A DNA stretch of 42,242 bases from an uncultured beta proteobacterium (GCA_900696615.1 CAADGS010000153.1:1-42242), one strand, 5' to 3'; shown: positions 19,468 through 31,469, counted from the stretch's first letter. Made by a program: numbers and translations. The notes: generated from the sequence alone by a model not told the origin.

Positions 19468-19551
19468 TTATATGTTACACGGAAAACCTCTTACCGATAA
19501 AGGGCTCTCAAAAAGATCATATCGGAGGGTATGTAAAATTATTGCTATAAG

Positions 19552-20997
19552 TTACATGGAATTTTGAATAGCGTAGAGACTTAGTCCCATTAATGCTTGA
19601 GGAAATATACCAAGTGCCAAAACTGCAAATCCATTTGCACTCAATAGAATTTTTACTTCACTATTAGATGCAATTGGTTCATCAGTTTCAGGATCATCGA
19701 AATACATAAGTTTTATAATACGCAAATAATAGAAAGCACCAATCAATGAGAACAGTACTGCCATAACCGCAAGCCATATAAAACCAGCATTAACTACTGC
19801 CTGTAGAACAGCCAATTTAGCGTAGAATCCGATCATCGGTGGAATACCTGCCAATGAAAACATTAATAATAAGGTAATAAATGCATACCATGGATTTCTT
19901 TTATTTAATCCTTTGAAATCCTCTATATTTTCCGCCTCGAAACCGGTCCGGCATAACAACATAATCATGGCAAAAGTACCAAGTGTCATCAATACATAAG
20001 CAATGACATAAAACAAAGCTGAACTGTAGCCATTTGAATCTGCACTGATAAAACCAAGCAGCAAGAAACCCATATGAGAAATGGTCGAATAAGCAAGCAT
20101 ACGTTTAATATTCGATTGGGCAATAGCGGCTATATTTCCAACAGCCATTGACATAACAGCAAGAATCACGAGCATACCTTGCCAATCACCAACCATTTCT
20201 CCCATGCCTTCAATTAATAAGCGCATCACAAAACCAAAAGCAGCAAACTTTGGAGCTGACCCAATAAACAGTGTAACCGCTGTAGGTGCGCCTTGATAAA
20301 CATCTGGTGCCCACATATGAAAGGGTGCTGCACTCAATTTAAAGCTAATTCCAGCTACAATAAACACTAAACCAACAACTAATACCTCTTTACTACTCGC
20401 TTCGCTCTGAATAATTTGAGCTAGTTGAGAAATATGCAAAGTACCTGTTGCGCCATAAACCATTGACATGCCATAGAGCAAGAATCCCGAAGCCAGCGCT
20501 CCAAGTACAAAAAACTTCATCGCTGCTTCTGTAGCAATGATTGAGTCCCGCCGTAAAGCTACCAATGCGTACAGGGAAAGCGAAAGCAATTCCAGGCCAA
20601 TGTACAGCGTTAGAAAATGACTGGCGGAAATCATCACCATCATTCCCAATGTCGCGAACAATACCAGGCTAAAAAACTCTCCTTTCAACATGCCACGATC
20701 ACTAATATAAACATAGGAATATATCAACACTGCTGATACAGTAACGTATACCATCAGTTTCAAAATGTCCGCCATCGAATCGTCCACGAACATGCCGGAA
20801 AATGTATGAACGGTTTCTGTTGAAAATGATAAAAAAGTCAATACGGTGCAGCCAACTAACGTAATTTGCGTGAGTAAGTATGCGACATAACGTCTATTTT
20901 CTCCCGCTGAAAGATCAGCCAACATAACCACACACACCATAATAAGCATAAATATCTCGGAAGAGGCTGGCGCAAAATCAGGTGGTATAAAATTCAT
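19552..20997 (-). CDS. nuoN: NADH-quinone oxidoreductase subunit N
   Basis: NuoN is one of three antiporter-like proton-pumping subunits in the membrane arm of complex I. The 481-residue protein is hydrophobic throughout. It shows the conserved glutamate segment [17 protein letters not shown] and the channel motif [29 protein letters not shown] with its key lysine. It is the last gene of the nuo operon, 57 bp after nuoM, and converges on the FDGG-repeat gene. Length and motifs are normal for the family, with no sign of truncation. Confidence 0.96.
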   Translation of the reverse strand: MNFIPPDFAPASSEIFMLIMVCVVMLADLSAGENRRYVAYLLTQITLVGCTVLTFLSFSTETVHTFSGMFVDDSMADILKLMVYVTVSAVLIYSYVYISDRGMLKGEFFSLVLFATLGMMVMISASHFLTLYIGLELLSLSLYALVALRRDSIIATEAAMKFFVLGALASGFLLYGMSMVYGATGTLHISQLAQIIQSEASSKEVLVVGLVFIVAGISFKLSAAPFHMWAPDVYQGAPTAVTLFIGSAPKFAAFGFVMRLLIEGMGEMVGDWQGMLVILAVMSMAVGNIAAIAQSNIKRMLAYSTISHMGFLLLGFISADSNGYSSALFYVIAYVLMTLGTFAMIMLLCRTGFEAENIEDFKGLNKRNPWYAFITLLLMFSLAGIPPMIGFYAKLAVLQAVVNAGFIWLAVMAVLFSLIGAFYYLRIIKLMYFDDPETDEPIASNSEVKILLSANGFAVLALGIFPQALMGLSLYAIQNSM

Positions 20998-21054
20998 TAA
21001 CTTTTAATCCTTTTATCGAAAAGCGTGTCTGTTACAATCAGTCACAACTCTTTT

Positions 21055-22539
21055 TCATAATTTGCTGCTGTTGAGATGTATTAGCAGATGATCTATCGTT
21101 GTATGCATTGCATCGGTTAATGGATAAGGATAAACACCGATCCACAAAACCGAAATTGCCAAAATTGTAAGTAATACAAACTCGCGCATTGAGATATCGT
21201 TCAACCGTTCAACGTTCGGGTTAGCTACTGTGCCAAATATGACACGCTTATACATCCACAGTGTATAAGCTGCTCCGAAAATCAATGTTGTTGCGGCTAA
21301 AAATGCGTACCAAAAATTCAGTTTTATGCTGCCCATAATAACCATAAATTCGCCAACAAATCCACTTGTACCCGGTAACCCTGCATTTGCCATTGCAAAT
21401 AACATAAAAAAGGCAGCAAACATTGGCATTTTATTAACTACTCCCCCATAATCCGCAATTTGACGCGAATGCAATCTGTCATAAAGTACACCCACACACA
21501 AAAACATGGCGCCTGAAATAAATCCGTGCGATATCATCTGAACCATTGCACCTTCAACACCATACGAATTAAATAGAAAAAAACCCAATGTTACAAACCC
21601 CATATGCGCTACTGATGAATAAGCTATCAACTTTTTCATATCAGCTTGCATCAAAGCAATTAATCCGATATAAACTACAGCTATCAAAGATAACGCAATC
21701 ATCATACCGGACAAAAAATGGCTAGCATCAGGCGCAATTGGTAAAGAGAAACGTAAAAAGCCGTAGCCGCCCAATTTAAGTAAAATCGCTGCTAGAACTA
21801 CTGAACCACCTGTAGGTGCTTCTACATGCGCATCCGGTAACCATGTGTGTACTGGCCACATAGGTACTTTTACTGCAAATGCGAGAAGAAATGCTATAAA
21901 AATTAGAATTTGCGGTGTCATCGGAATGGCTAATTGATGATAATCTTGTATCGAAAAGCTTCCTCCTGATGTTTGATACAAATAAATAAAAGCAATTAGC
22001 ATCAATAAGGATCCAAGCAGCGTATAAAGAAAAAATTTGATTGCTGCATAGACACGATTAGGACCACCCCATATTCCGATAATCAGAAACATCGGTATTA
22101 ATGATGCTTCCCAAAAAACATAAAACAGCATCGCATCCAAAGAAGAAAAGACACCGTTAACAATACCAGACATTACAAGAAATGCACCCATATACTGCGA
22201 CACACGTTCTTTGATGACTTCCCATCCGGCTCCAACAACCAATGGTGTAATGAAACAATTCAGCAAGATCAACGGCATCGATATGCCATCAACTCCAACA
22301 TGATAATTAACATTAAGTCGTTCAAACCAAATATGATTTTCGACAAACTGCATTGTACTGGTAGTAGGATCAAAACTTGTATATAAAGGAATAGCAACCA
22401 GTAACCCAAGGATTGACCCTGCTAGAGAAATCCAGCGTGCTAAGTACGCATTACGATCATCTCCAGTTACAAATACAGCAATGCCAAACACGATTGGCAA
22501 CCAAATAATCAGGCTTAATAAAGGGAATTCAAATGACAT
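21055..22539 (-). CDS. nuoM: NADH-quinone oxidoreductase subunit M
   Basis: NuoM is an antiporter-like subunit in the membrane arm of complex I. It has 494 residues and many membrane helices. The conserved glutamate lies in YVFWEASLIPMFLIIGIWG, and the motif HTWLPDAHVEAPTGGSVVLA is typical of the Mrp/NuoM family, with lysine near LLKLGGYG. It sits between nuoL (96-bp AT-rich gap) and nuoN on the same strand. The start codon is ATG at 22539 (MSFEFPLLSLIIWLP). Confidence 0.96.
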   Translation of the reverse strand: MSFEFPLLSLIIWLPIVFGIAVFVTGDDRNAYLARWISLAGSILGLLVAIPLYTSFDPTTSTMQFVENHIWFERLNVNYHVGVDGISMPLILLNCFITPLVVGAGWEVIKERVSQYMGAFLVMSGIVNGVFSSLDAMLFYVFWEASLIPMFLIIGIWGGPNRVYAAIKFFLYTLLGSLLMLIAFIYLYQTSGGSFSIQDYHQLAIPMTPQILIFIAFLLAFAVKVPMWPVHTWLPDAHVEAPTGGSVVLAAILLKLGGYGFLRFSLPIAPDASHFLSGMMIALSLIAVVYIGLIALMQADMKKLIAYSSVAHMGFVTLGFFLFNSYGVEGAMVQMISHGFISGAMFLCVGVLYDRLHSRQIADYGGVVNKMPMFAAFFMLFAMANAGLPGTSGFVGEFMVIMGSIKLNFWYAFLAATTLIFGAAYTLWMYKRVIFGTVANPNVERLNDISMREFVLLTILAISVLWIGVYPYPLTDAMHTTIDHLLIHLNSSKL

Positions 22540-22635
22540 ACTTATTCCGTGTTATTTTTAGTATTTTTTATCTATAACTATAAGTTCATAGATTTTTTCA
22601 GGCATTGCATCAGTTTTTTTAACTTTACATTAAAT

Positions 22636-24576
22636 TCAATAAAGCCATAACGTCAAGATTACAAATATGCCTACAATCATGGTAAAAGCATAATGATAGA
22701 TATAACCTGTTTGGAAGTGCCGAACGATTGAGACTGTCAGCGCTATGACACGAGCAGTCCCATTAACGATGAATCCATCAATCACCTTAATGTCACCATA
22801 CTTCCACAATGTTGTACCTAAGGCGCGTGTACCTCCAGCAAATAACCATGAATACAATTCGTCAATATAATATTTACGATCCAAGATGTTATACACTGGT
22901 CTAAAGTAAGTTTTCAATTTTGCAGGAATATCTGTTCTAAGACTGTATAAATACCAAGCTGTAAAAATTCCTGCAACCGATAACCAAAAGGGTAATGTAG
23001 ATAATGCGTGCAACATCATCCCACCTACACCATTAAACTCCTCACTTAATTGTTGAATAGCATCGTGTTGCTCAGCTACATAAATTGCAGAATTAAAATA
23101 ATCACCAAATACTATGGGACCGATAAACCATCCCGCCGCGACAGTTGGAATAGCTAACACTACTAATGGCATCGTCACTACCCAAGGAGACTCATGTAAA
23201 TGCTCTTTCGTATGGACATCCATTCGGGTTTGTCCATGGAACGTCATGAATATTAATCGAAAGGTATATAAGGCTGTAACAAAAACAGTCATTAATACAC
23301 AGAAATAGGCAAAATTAACACCAGGGATATTTGCGAAATGCACCGCTTCTATAATTGCATCCTTAGAAAAGAATCCAGAAAATCCAGGTACGCCAGCACT
23401 TGCTAGTGCAGCAATAAACATTGTCCAATAGGTGAAGGGCATATATTTTTTTAGCCCCCCCATTTTCTCCATGTTTTGCTCATGATGCATAGCAATAATT
23501 ACCGAACCAGCACCTAAAAATAAAACAGCTTTAAAGAAAGCATGTGTCATCAAATGGAAAATAGCCGCCGAGTAAGCAGATGCTCCAAGCGCAACAGTCA
23601 TATAACCCAATTGCGATAAAGTGGAATACGCGACCACACGCTTGATATCAGTCTGCACTACTGCAACCAATGCCATAAATAAAGTAGTTATTCCGCCAAT
23701 TACTAAGATCGCAGATAATGCTGTTTCAGATAATTCGAAAAGCGGTGACATCCTAGCAACCATAAAAATGCCAGCTGTCACCATGGTCGCCGCGTGAATT
23801 AATGCCGAAATTGGTGTAGGGCCTTCCATTGAATCGGGTAGCCACACGTGTAATGGAAATTGTGCAGATTTACCCATAGCACCTACAAATAATAAAATAC
23901 AAATCAGTGTTACGATTAACCATGATGCACCAGGTATCACTTCAATCGTTTCATCAATTTTAGTTGGTGCCAATGCAAAGACAGTTGAATAATCCAACGT
24001 GCCAAAATACGTCAAAACCAAGGCAATACCCAAAATGAAACCAAAATCACCAACACGATTTACTAAAAATGCTTTTAAATTAGCATAAATAGCAGTAGGC
24101 CGAGTATACCAGAACCCAATGAGCAAATATGACACCAACCCTACGGCTTCCCAACCGAAAAATAATTGTAAAAAGTTATTTGACATTACCAACATCATCA
24201 TTGAGAAGGTAAATAATGAAATATAACTAAAAAAACGCTGATAACCTGGATCATTATGCATATAACCAATTGTATATATATGCACCATCAATGAAACCAA
24301 ACTAACTACAACCATCATGGTTGCGGACAATTGATCAATTAAAAAACCAATCTCAAAACGGGTATCTCCTGTAACCAACCAAGTATATACACTTCCGTTG
24401 TAGGTATTTCCTTCCAAGACATCGAGAAATATAACCACAGAGGCAACTAGAGAAATAAATATTAGCGAAATGGTAGTGCGGTGGCTCCAAATAGGTCCAA
24501 TAAATCGACCTAATAATCCAGCAATAAGAGCGCCTGCTAATGGTGCAAACGGCACCAATAAATAAAGTATGTGCAT
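22636..24576 (-). CDS. nuoL: NADH-quinone oxidoreductase subunit L
   Basis: NuoL is the most distal antiporter-like subunit of complex I and carries the long lateral helix along the membrane arm. The protein of about 646 residues has FGWEAVGLVSYLLIGFW with the conserved glutamate, HVWLPDSMEGPTPISALIHAAT, and a long C-terminal extension consistent with the lateral helix and anchoring helix. The first two codons on the longest frame are GTG-ATG; I use the ATG at 24576 (MHILYLLVPFAPLAGA). It follows nuoK by 51 bp. Confidence 0.95.
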   Translation of the reverse strand: MHILYLLVPFAPLAGALIAGLLGRFIGPIWSHRTTISLIFISLVASVVIFLDVLEGNTYNGSVYTWLVTGDTRFEIGFLIDQLSATMMVVVSLVSLMVHIYTIGYMHNDPGYQRFFSYISLFTFSMMMLVMSNNFLQLFFGWEAVGLVSYLLIGFWYTRPTAIYANLKAFLVNRVGDFGFILGIALVLTYFGTLDYSTVFALAPTKIDETIEVIPGASWLIVTLICILLFVGAMGKSAQFPLHVWLPDSMEGPTPISALIHAATMVTAGIFMVARMSPLFELSETALSAILVIGGITTLFMALVAVVQTDIKRVVAYSTLSQLGYMTVALGASAYSAAIFHLMTHAFFKAVLFLGAGSVIIAMHHEQNMEKMGGLKKYMPFTYWTMFIAALASAGVPGFSGFFSKDAIIEAVHFANIPGVNFAYFCVLMTVFVTALYTFRLIFMTFHGQTRMDVHTKEHLHESPWVVTMPLVVLAIPTVAAGWFIGPIVFGDYFNSAIYVAEQHDAIQQLSEEFNGVGGMMLHALSTLPFWLSVAGIFTAWYLYSLRTDIPAKLKTYFRPVYNILDRKYYIDELYSWLFAGGTRALGTTLWKYGDIKVIDGFIVNGTARVIALTVSIVRHFQTGYIYHYAFTMIVGIFVILTLWLY

Positions 24577-24627
24577 CACTATTTATAATTAATATTAAAA
24601 TACTTAATCCAGCTCATAACTTATCTG

Positions 24628-24933
24628 TCAGCCTTTAAGCTTATCCAAATCATCAACGTTAATTGTTTGTTGATTACGAAATAGCACGACTAATATAGCT
24701 AAACCTATAGCCGATTCAGCTGCTGCAACGGTTAAAATAAAAAACACAAATATCTGACCGGAGATATCCTGCAAGTAATGTGAAAATGCTACGAAATTCA
24801 TATTTACTGCTAACAACATTAATTCAATCGACATTAAAATAATAATGACATTTTTCCGATTAAGAAATATACCGACTATACCAATAGCAAATAAAATTGC
24901 GCCCAGTACTAAATAATGAGATAACGATACCAA
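24628..24933 (-). CDS. nuoK: NADH-quinone oxidoreductase subunit K (TTG start)
   Basis: NuoK is a small three-helix membrane-arm subunit related to MrpC. The 101-residue protein begins [19 protein letters not shown] and contains the family's [20 protein letters not shown], with the conserved membrane glutamate in SIELML. It ends in a short hydrophilic tail, [10 protein letters not shown]. The start codon is TTG. It is supported by family alignment, by AGAGGA about 8 nt upstream and by the lack of any ATG before residue 34. It lies between nuoJ and nuoL. Confidence 0.95.
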   Translation of the reverse strand: MVSLSHYLVLGAILFAIGIVGIFLNRKNVIIILMSIELMLLAVNMNFVAFSHYLQDISGQIFVFFILTVAAAESAIGLAILVVLFRNQQTINVDDLDKLKG

Positions 24934-24992
24934 GCTAATTTCCTCTTTTTATATATTTACGCAAGTTATAATGGATCTTCATAAGAATTTAA

Positions 24993-25601
24993 TTATTGTT
25001 TCTTTTTCTCAGATGGGATAGTCACAATGCGTAACCGGTCTTCCTTTTTTACTTGAATTTGTTTCGAAGGATCTGGGGATTTTTTATCTTCACGATGTCG
25101 CAGAGTAAGCGCAATAGCCGCTACCATTGCCACAAGCAGAAGAACTGCTGCTAATTCAAAAGCATAAACATATTCAGTATAAATTAAACGACCTAATTCT
25201 CTTGTATTACTGTAGTCTACATCATGCGGAGCCGGTGCCGGCATTTCTTCAATCCCGAAATATTTACCCATTAAAACCATCGATATTTCACCTACCATAA
25301 TCAACGCAATCATTGCGCCAAATGGAAACCACTTCCAGAAACCTTCACGCAGTCGATCTAGATTAATATCTAGCATCATCACTACAAATAGGAACAATAC
25401 CATCACGGCACCTACGTATACCAAAACTAAAGTAATTGCCAGAAATTCGGCCTCGAGCAAAAGCCATAAACCTGCACATGTTATAAATGCCAATACCAAT
25501 AATAATGCTGAATAAACAGGATTTCGGACTGTAATTACGCCAACTGCCGAAGCTATTAAAATTGCTGAAAAAATATAAAAAATAACGTCTTGGAAGCTCA
25601 T
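24993..25601 (-). CDS. nuoJ: NADH-quinone oxidoreductase subunit J
   Basis: NuoJ is a membrane-arm subunit whose third helix takes part in coupling quinone reduction to proton pumping. The 202-residue protein has about five hydrophobic helices, includes YSALLLVLAFITCAGLWLLL and LVYVGAVMVLFLFVVMML, and ends in a charged, Lys-rich tail (KKEDRLRIVTIPSEKKKQ). The start ATG at 25601 is followed by MSFQDVIFYIFSAILI. It comes 19 bp after nuoI and 59 bp before nuoK. Confidence 0.95.
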   Translation of the reverse strand: MSFQDVIFYIFSAILIASAVGVITVRNPVYSALLLVLAFITCAGLWLLLEAEFLAITLVLVYVGAVMVLFLFVVMMLDINLDRLREGFWKWFPFGAMIALIMVGEISMVLMGKYFGIEEMPAPAPHDVDYSNTRELGRLIYTEYVYAFELAAVLLLVAMVAAIALTLRHREDKKSPDPSKQIQVKKEDRLRIVTIPSEKKKQ

Positions 25602-25620
25602 ATTTCCTTACCAACAAGAT

Positions 25621-26109
25621 TTAACGATAACGTGCATCAGCTTCTCTGTCTTTGGCGATTTGTTCCTCGTATCGATCACCAACAGCCAATAACATTTCTT
25701 TGGTATAAATGAAATCTTCTCTTTTCTCACAGTGGTATTCTAGGATACGTGTCTCGACAATTGAATCTACCGGGCATGATTCTTCACAAAAACCACAAAA
25801 AATACATTTACTTAAATCAATATCATAGCGTGTGGTTCGTCGTGTGCCATCTGCACGTTCTTCAGATTCAATAGTAATTGCCATCGCCGGACAAACTGCC
25901 TCACATAGCTTACAAGCAATACAACGCTCTTCTCCATTCGGATATCGCCGCAATGCATGTAATCCTCTGAAACGTGGTGATTGTGGAGTTTTTTCTTCAG
26001 GATAATGAACAGTTATCTTGGGTTTAAATAAATATTTCCCTGTAACTGCCATTCCTTTCAGCAGTTCGAATAACAGAAAAGTACTAAAAAATTTTTTTAT
26101 ACGATTCAT
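25621..26109 (-). CDS. nuoI: NADH-quinone oxidoreductase subunit I
   Basis: NuoI carries the two [4Fe-4S] clusters N6a and N6b that pass electrons towards NuoB. The 162-residue protein shows two complete ferredoxin motifs, [12 protein letters not shown] near residue 60 and [12 protein letters not shown] near residue 101. The N-terminal region ([22 protein letters not shown]) fits the membrane-associating amphipathic segment of the family. It lies 14 bp after nuoH and 19 bp before nuoJ. Confidence 0.97.
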   Translation of the reverse strand: MNRIKKFFSTFLLFELLKGMAVTGKYLFKPKITVHYPEEKTPQSPRFRGLHALRRYPNGEERCIACKLCEAVCPAMAITIESEERADGTRRTTRYDIDLSKCIFCGFCEESCPVDSIVETRILEYHCEKREDFIYTKEMLLAVGDRYEEQIAKDREADARYR

Positions 26110-26123
26110 TGTATTTCTCTATT

Positions 26124-27221
26124 TCAAAACCAGATATTTAACAATGGTAAATTTCTAATCGATTCCGGTAATTGCATTATCAAACCTAATACGACAATCC
26201 ATACAAGTGTAATCGGAATAAATACTTTCCATCCTAATCTCATAATTTGATCGTAACGATAACGTGGGAAAGTAGCACGAAACCAAAGAAAAAAGAAAAG
26301 GATAAATGCAATTTTTAACAACAACCAAATAAAACCAGGTATTAGTGTAAACGGAGCAATATCGAGCGGCGGAAGCCATCCTCCTAAAAACATAATGGAC
26401 GTTAACGTTGCTACTAAAATCATGTTGGAATATTCGGCCAAGAAAAATACTGTAAAAGCCATCCCTGAATAATCAACATGAAAACCAGCTACAATCTCCG
26501 ACTCGCCCTCCGCCACATCAAAGGGTGCGCGATTTGTTTCTGCTACACCCGAAATTAAATAAACCAGAAACATGGGAAATAACGGGATCAAATACCAATT
26601 TAGTAAACTATCACCTTGCTGCCCGTTCACTATATCACCAATATTTAAACTTTGTGACATCATCAGCACACACACCAAAGCAAAACCCATTGCCAACTCG
26701 TATGAAACAACTTGCGCTGCGGAGCGCATCGCCCCCAGGAATGCATATTTAGAATTTGATGCCCATCCGGCAATGATAATGCCGTAAATTCCCATTGATG
26801 TCATCGCCAAAATATACAATAGTCCAGCATTAATATCTGCAAGAACGAGTTCAGGTGAAAAAGGTATTACAGCCCAAGCAGCAAGCGCAGGCATAATCGT
26901 TAATATAGGTGCCAATACAAATAGCATTTTATTTGCACCACTTGGAATAACAATTTCTTTCATGATTGCTTTAACTGCATCAGCAATCGGTTGCCCCCAT
27001 CCACGTAACCATGGGATTCCAAAAAAAGTTACTCTATTAGGCCCAACACGAATTTGCATATAAGCAATAATTTTGCGTTCAGCAAAAGTCAAATATGCGA
27101 CGCACAACAATAATGGAACAACAATTGCAAAGATTAATACCAAATTGGATGTCAACGTAAACAGCATCAAGCCCCAGTCTGTCCCAAATACCTGTTCAAA
27201 CTGTCGTTGAATATTCTCCAT
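26124..27221 (-). CDS. nuoH: NADH-quinone oxidoreductase subunit H
   Basis: NuoH forms much of the quinone-binding pocket at the junction of the two arms of complex I. Conserved loops are visible: [20 protein letters not shown] with [10 protein letters not shown], and [20 protein letters not shown], the acidic quinone-channel loop. About eight membrane helices are expected. I chose ATG at 27221 ([10 protein letters not shown]), which has GGAG 7 nt upstream. An ATG at 27239 would add six residues (MGWSIL) and lies only 2 bp after the nuoG stop, so it remains possible. Confidence 0.94.
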   Translation of the reverse strand: MENIQRQFEQVFGTDWGLMLFTLTSNLVLIFAIVVPLLLCVAYLTFAERKIIAYMQIRVGPNRVTFFGIPWLRGWGQPIADAVKAIMKEIVIPSGANKMLFVLAPILTIMPALAAWAVIPFSPELVLADINAGLLYILAMTSMGIYGIIIAGWASNSKYAFLGAMRSAAQVVSYELAMGFALVCVLMMSQSLNIGDIVNGQQGDSLLNWYLIPLFPMFLVYLISGVAETNRAPFDVAEGESEIVAGFHVDYSGMAFTVFFLAEYSNMILVATLTSIMFLGGWLPPLDIAPFTLIPGFIWLLLKIAFILFFFLWFRATFPRYRYDQIMRLGWKVFIPITLVWIVVLGLIMQLPESIRNLPLLNIWF

Positions 27222-27241
27222 CAATATACTCCAACCCATAA

Positions 27242-29659
27242 TTACAGTTTCTCTACGGATATTTTTTCAAACAAACCGCCTAGTGCAAATGTATTGTCGT
27301 GAGCACTAGCAACACGAACACACATTGCAGGTAGTGTTTCATCACAAGCAACCTCAAGCAGTATGGGTTCTCCTCCTTGACTGACTTTGACTCGAGTACC
27401 GGCAACGATATCTAAGGTTTGTAATGTTGCTGTCGTCATCCATGCTTTTGGCGGTTTGCCATCTAATGTGGATTGTAAAGATTCGGCCCGCCGAACAATT
27501 GGATCGGCCCGATAAATCGGCACCTCTCCAATTCGCTGCATCCCTTCGTTCACGATAGGGTTAATTTCAATCTCAAAATCTTTATAAGAATTACTAAGAT
27601 AGTGATCAATTTTCAAACCACTCGGAAAAATTTCAGCACGAATTTGCTCTGGCGTTTCATAATCAAAATTTTCAAGAGCTAGTAAGTTAGCTAATACACG
27701 CAATACCTTCCATGCCGGTCGAGCATCACCTAGTGGAGAAACAACACCATTAAAAGATTGTATTCGACCTTCGGTATTTACATAAGTACCTGAGGTTTCC
27801 GTAAAGGGAGCAATAGGTAAGATAACATCCGCATAGTCTGTTGCATGCCCTTGATAACTACTTAGTACAACTACAAATTCGCTCGATTTTATCGTTTTAA
27901 GGGCTTGCTGAGAGTTATAGGTATCAAACTCCGGTTCTATATTCATTAATAAAAATGCTTGGCATTTCTCGCTAATCGATTCTTTATCAGTATTGAATCC
28001 CAGCATTTGTGACGCATTTAATCCAACAGTTGAATACTCCGATTTAGCACAAATCGACAATGAACTAACATCAGGTATAGCACCCACTAGATATGCACCA
28101 ACGCTGTTTGCAGCTTCACCCAAAATACCAAAACATGCACCTGTAGTCTGAGCAAGCCATCCTGCAAGTAAATTAATTTTTGAATATTCCGGATGATGTT
28201 GAGACAAATTACCGAGATAAATTGCGGCCGGGGTATTATCGATTAGATTGGCAGCGATAGCAAAAGCACTTGCTGTACTCGATATATTTGCCGAATGAAT
28301 GATTTTCTGCATCTCATTCGTTTGATGAATTCCTTTTATTTCTAGAGCTGCTTTTAATACTTCCGCCAAGGCCTTTACCATCATATTCGGCGCAATGATA
28401 ATTTTATTTGCAATATTAACCAGCAAATCATCATCAATAGGATTTATGATGTTTAATTGCATACCATTCTTGAAAGCTTGGCGTAATCGCTGCGCAATTA
28501 ATGGATGATCTTTGCGTAACGTACTACCAATAATTAAAACTGATTTCATCTGCGATAAATCAGCAATACTGTTACCCAACCATGGAGTACCTTGAAGATA
28601 TTTATCCCCACGAAAATCAGATTGACGTATGCGATGATCAATATTGCCACTGCCCATAGCCCTTAGCAATTTTTGCAATAAATAAAGCTCCTCAGAAGTA
28701 CTGTACGCAGACCCGAGTGCAGCGATACTTTTTGCACCATATTTCTGCTTGATCGTTAATAGTGCCTCAGCTGTAAATTCCAATGCCTCCTGCCATTCAC
28801 AATCAATCCATTGACCATTACGCTTTATCATTGGACGCGTTAACCGATCATGGGAGTTTAATCCTTCATATGAAAAACGATCCTTATCCGATAACCAGCA
28901 TTCGTTAATATCTTCATTATCACGCGGCAAAACACGCATTACACGATTTTGCTTAACCTGTACGATCAAATTGGAACCTAAGCCACAATGAGGACTTATC
29001 GATTTTCTGCGCGACAATTCCCACGTTCGCGCAGAGTAACGAAACGGCTTGCTAACTAATGCACCTACAGGACACAGGTCAATAACATTACCTGACAACT
29101 CAGAATCAACAGTCTTACCGACAAAAGCAAGTATTTCAGAATGCTCGCCACGACCGGCCATTCCAAGCTCCATAATTCCGGCAATTTCCTGACCAAAGCG
29201 TACACAACGCGTACAGTGAATGCATCGCGTCATATCTGTTGAGATTAATGGCCCCAAATTTTTGTTGACCACAACGCGCTTCGCTTCGGAATAGCGTGAT
29301 CCACTTGCGCCATAACCTACTGCCAAGTCTTGCAATTGACATTCGCCACCTTGATCGCAAATGGGACAATCAAGTGGATGGTTAATAAGCAAGAACTCCA
29401 TTACACCCTTTTGTGCTGTTACTGCTTGCTGCGAGTGAGTATATACTTTCATTCCATCCATAACAGGTGTTGCACAAGCCGGCAGGGGCTTTGGCGCTTT
29501 CTCGACCTGAACAAGACACATGCGACAATTTGCAGCAATCGATAATTTCTTGTGATAGCAAAAGTGGGGTATGTATACACCGAGTTGTTTAGCACCATCC
29601 ATAATGGTGCTGCCTTTTGGCACAGACACTTGCTTACCGTCGATTTCTATATTGACCAT
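27242..29659 (-). CDS. nuoG: NADH-quinone oxidoreductase subunit G
   Basis: NuoG is the largest peripheral-arm subunit of complex I and carries several iron-sulphur clusters. The 805-residue protein has an N-terminal [2Fe-2S] ferredoxin (C34, C45, C48, C62), the His-Cys3 N5 site (H94, C98, C101, C107) and N4 ligands (C146, C149, C152, C196). A molybdopterin-oxidoreductase-like domain follows. The extra N7 motif of E. coli (CxxCxxxC plus a distal C) is not visible; only isolated cysteines occur in SPHCGLGSN and NECWLSD. This resembles the mitochondrial type. It lies between nuoF (56 bp) and nuoH. Confidence 0.96.
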   Translation of the reverse strand: MVNIEIDGKQVSVPKGSTIMDGAKQLGVYIPHFCYHKKLSIAANCRMCLVQVEKAPKPLPACATPVMDGMKVYTHSQQAVTAQKGVMEFLLINHPLDCPICDQGGECQLQDLAVGYGASGSRYSEAKRVVVNKNLGPLISTDMTRCIHCTRCVRFGQEIAGIMELGMAGRGEHSEILAFVGKTVDSELSGNVIDLCPVGALVSKPFRYSARTWELSRRKSISPHCGLGSNLIVQVKQNRVMRVLPRDNEDINECWLSDKDRFSYEGLNSHDRLTRPMIKRNGQWIDCEWQEALEFTAEALLTIKQKYGAKSIAALGSAYSTSEELYLLQKLLRAMGSGNIDHRIRQSDFRGDKYLQGTPWLGNSIADLSQMKSVLIIGSTLRKDHPLIAQRLRQAFKNGMQLNIINPIDDDLLVNIANKIIIAPNMMVKALAEVLKAALEIKGIHQTNEMQKIIHSANISSTASAFAIAANLIDNTPAAIYLGNLSQHHPEYSKINLLAGWLAQTTGACFGILGEAANSVGAYLVGAIPDVSSLSICAKSEYSTVGLNASQMLGFNTDKESISEKCQAFLLMNIEPEFDTYNSQQALKTIKSSEFVVVLSSYQGHATDYADVILPIAPFTETSGTYVNTEGRIQSFNGVVSPLGDARPAWKVLRVLANLLALENFDYETPEQIRAEIFPSGLKIDHYLSNSYKDFEIEINPIVNEGMQRIGEVPIYRADPIVRRAESLQSTLDGKPPKAWMTTATLQTLDIVAGTRVKVSQGGEPILLEVACDETLPAMCVRVASAHDNTFALGGLFEKISVEKL

Positions 29660-29715
29660 CGGCTAAAATTCTTAGATTAATCACAGATTATTAAAATTAT
29701 TATATTTTTTGATCT

Positions 29716-30993
29716 TTAAACCATACATTTCTTATGATCTATATGGTAAACAAATTCATCTCTAAAATGCTGAATCATTGCTCGTACAGGCATTGCTGCT
29801 GCATCACCTAAAGCACAAATTGTACGACCTTGTATGTTGTCAGCTATATTATCTAAAAGATCTAGATCCTGCGTCCGCCCTTTACCATGTTCAATACGAT
29901 TGATAATCCGATAAAGCCATCCAGTACCTTCACGACAAGGCGTACATTGACCGCATGACTCTTCAAAATAAAAATATGACAAACGCTCTAGTGCTCTCAC
30001 CATGCAGGTAGATTCATCCATGATAATGACGGCACCGGAACCAAGCATCGAACCAGCTTTCGCAATAGAATCATAATCCATATTCGTTTGCATCATTATG
30101 TTCCCAGGCAGGACAGGCATTGATGACCCCCCGGGAATACAACCCTTTAATTTCCTACCGCCCCTCATACCTCCGGCTAATTCCAGTAATTTAGCGAAGG
30201 GGGTTCCCAAAGGTATCTCATAATTGCCTGGCTTATTCACATGCCCCGATACCGAGAATATTTTTGTGCCTCCATTATTGGGCTTACCAAGCTGAAGGTA
30301 TTTCTCTCCACCGTTACGAATGATCCACGGAATAGAAGCAAAAGTTTCCGTATTATTTATGGTTGTGGGCTTCCCGTACAAACCAAAATTTGCTGGAAAA
30401 GGAGGTTTAAAACGCGGCTGACCTTTCTTACCTTCTATCGACTCAAGTAATGCTGTTTCTTCACCACAAATATACGCACCATATCCATGATGATTATATA
30501 ATTGAAAACTGAATGGCGAGTTCAATATATTATTACCCAAATAACCCGCCGCTCTTGCCTCCTCTACCGCTTCCTCCATGCGTTCATAGGTTTCCCAAAT
30601 TTCACCATGAACATAATTGTATCCAGCTTTTACTCCCATTGCATAAGCCGCAATAATCATTCCTTCGATTAGCAAATGAGGATTGAAGCGCATGATATCA
30701 CGATCTTTGAAAGTACCCGGCTCTCCTTCATCCGAATTACACACGATATACTTTTCACCCTCGTAATCCTTAGGCATGAAGCTCCATTTAAGACCCGTTG
30801 GGAAACCCGCCCCTCCACGTCCACGAAGGGCAGATTTTTTAACTTCCTCAATAATTTCTTCGGGTTTAATTTTTTTTGCGAGAATTTTTCTCAATGCGGC
30901 ATATCCTTCACGCTTCTCATAGCTTTTGAGACGCCAATTCTCAGGATCGGACGAATTAACTCCATTCATCAAGGTAAGCGGATACTGATCCAT
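29716..30993 (-). CDS. nuoF: NADH-quinone oxidoreductase subunit F
   Basis: NuoF binds NADH and FMN and holds cluster N3, so it is the electron entry point of complex I. The 425-residue protein has the glycine-rich nucleotide segment [14 protein letters not shown], the FMN-site stretch [29 protein letters not shown], and the N3 ligands in [15 protein letters not shown] plus TICALGD. The ATG follows the nuoE stop codon with no gap (TAAATG), which suggests coupled translation of the E-F pair. Confidence 0.97.
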   Translation of the reverse strand: MDQYPLTLMNGVNSSDPENWRLKSYEKREGYAALRKILAKKIKPEEIIEEVKKSALRGRGGAGFPTGLKWSFMPKDYEGEKYIVCNSDEGEPGTFKDRDIMRFNPHLLIEGMIIAAYAMGVKAGYNYVHGEIWETYERMEEAVEEARAAGYLGNNILNSPFSFQLYNHHGYGAYICGEETALLESIEGKKGQPRFKPPFPANFGLYGKPTTINNTETFASIPWIIRNGGEKYLQLGKPNNGGTKIFSVSGHVNKPGNYEIPLGTPFAKLLELAGGMRGGRKLKGCIPGGSSMPVLPGNIMMQTNMDYDSIAKAGSMLGSGAVIIMDESTCMVRALERLSYFYFEESCGQCTPCREGTGWLYRIINRIEHGKGRTQDLDLLDNIADNIQGRTICALGDAAAMPVRAMIQHFRDEFVYHIDHKKCMV

Positions 30994-31467
30994 TTATTTC
31001 AGTTCCTCCAGTAGCTTATCAATCATTTCATTAGACATGAAGCTACACATGCGTTTATTGTTAACAAGTACTACTGGCGCATCCCCACAAGCCCCAAAGC
31101 ATTCACCTTCTTTTAGGGTAAACTTGCCATCGGAAGTCGTTTGATTGAACTCAATCCCTAATTTCCGCTTCAAATATGTTGCACTTTCATTACTTCCAGA
31201 AAGAGCACAAGGCAAGTTCGTACAGATTGTGATTTTGTATTTACCTATCGGCTCCAGATTGTACATATTATAAAATGTAGCTACTTCAAATACAGCGATA
31301 GGAGGCATGCCTAAGTATTCCGCAATAAAATTGATTGTCTCATTCGCCAACCAACCTTTTTCATCCTGCGCTATCGCTAGCGCTGACATGACAGCTGATT
31401 GCTTCTTGTCAATCGGATACTTAGCAATTTCTCGATCTATTTTTTTTAGGGATTCAACACTTAACAT
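30994..31467 (-). CDS. nuoE: NADH-quinone oxidoreductase subunit E
   Basis: NuoE is the thioredoxin-fold subunit with [2Fe-2S] cluster N1a, next to FMN in NuoF. The 157-residue protein shows both ligand pairs: CTNLPC (C-x4-C) and ECFGACGDAP (C-x3-C). The N-terminal helical part includes AVMSALAIAQDEKGWL and the segment EVATFYNMYNLEP. It starts 2 bp after nuoD ends and abuts nuoF. Length is normal. Confidence 0.97.
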   Translation of the reverse strand: MLSVESLKKIDREIAKYPIDKKQSAVMSALAIAQDEKGWLANETINFIAEYLGMPPIAVFEVATFYNMYNLEPIGKYKITICTNLPCALSGSNESATYLKRKLGIEFNQTTSDGKFTLKEGECFGACGDAPVVLVNNKRMCSFMSNEMIDKLLEELK

Positions 31468-31469
31468 CG

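Noticed and set aside
19494-19525. CCGATA/TATCGG inverted repeat after nuoN as a terminator
   Set aside because: The arms are only 6 bp with a 20-nt loop and no T-tract in the nuoN direction, so the support is too weak to call.
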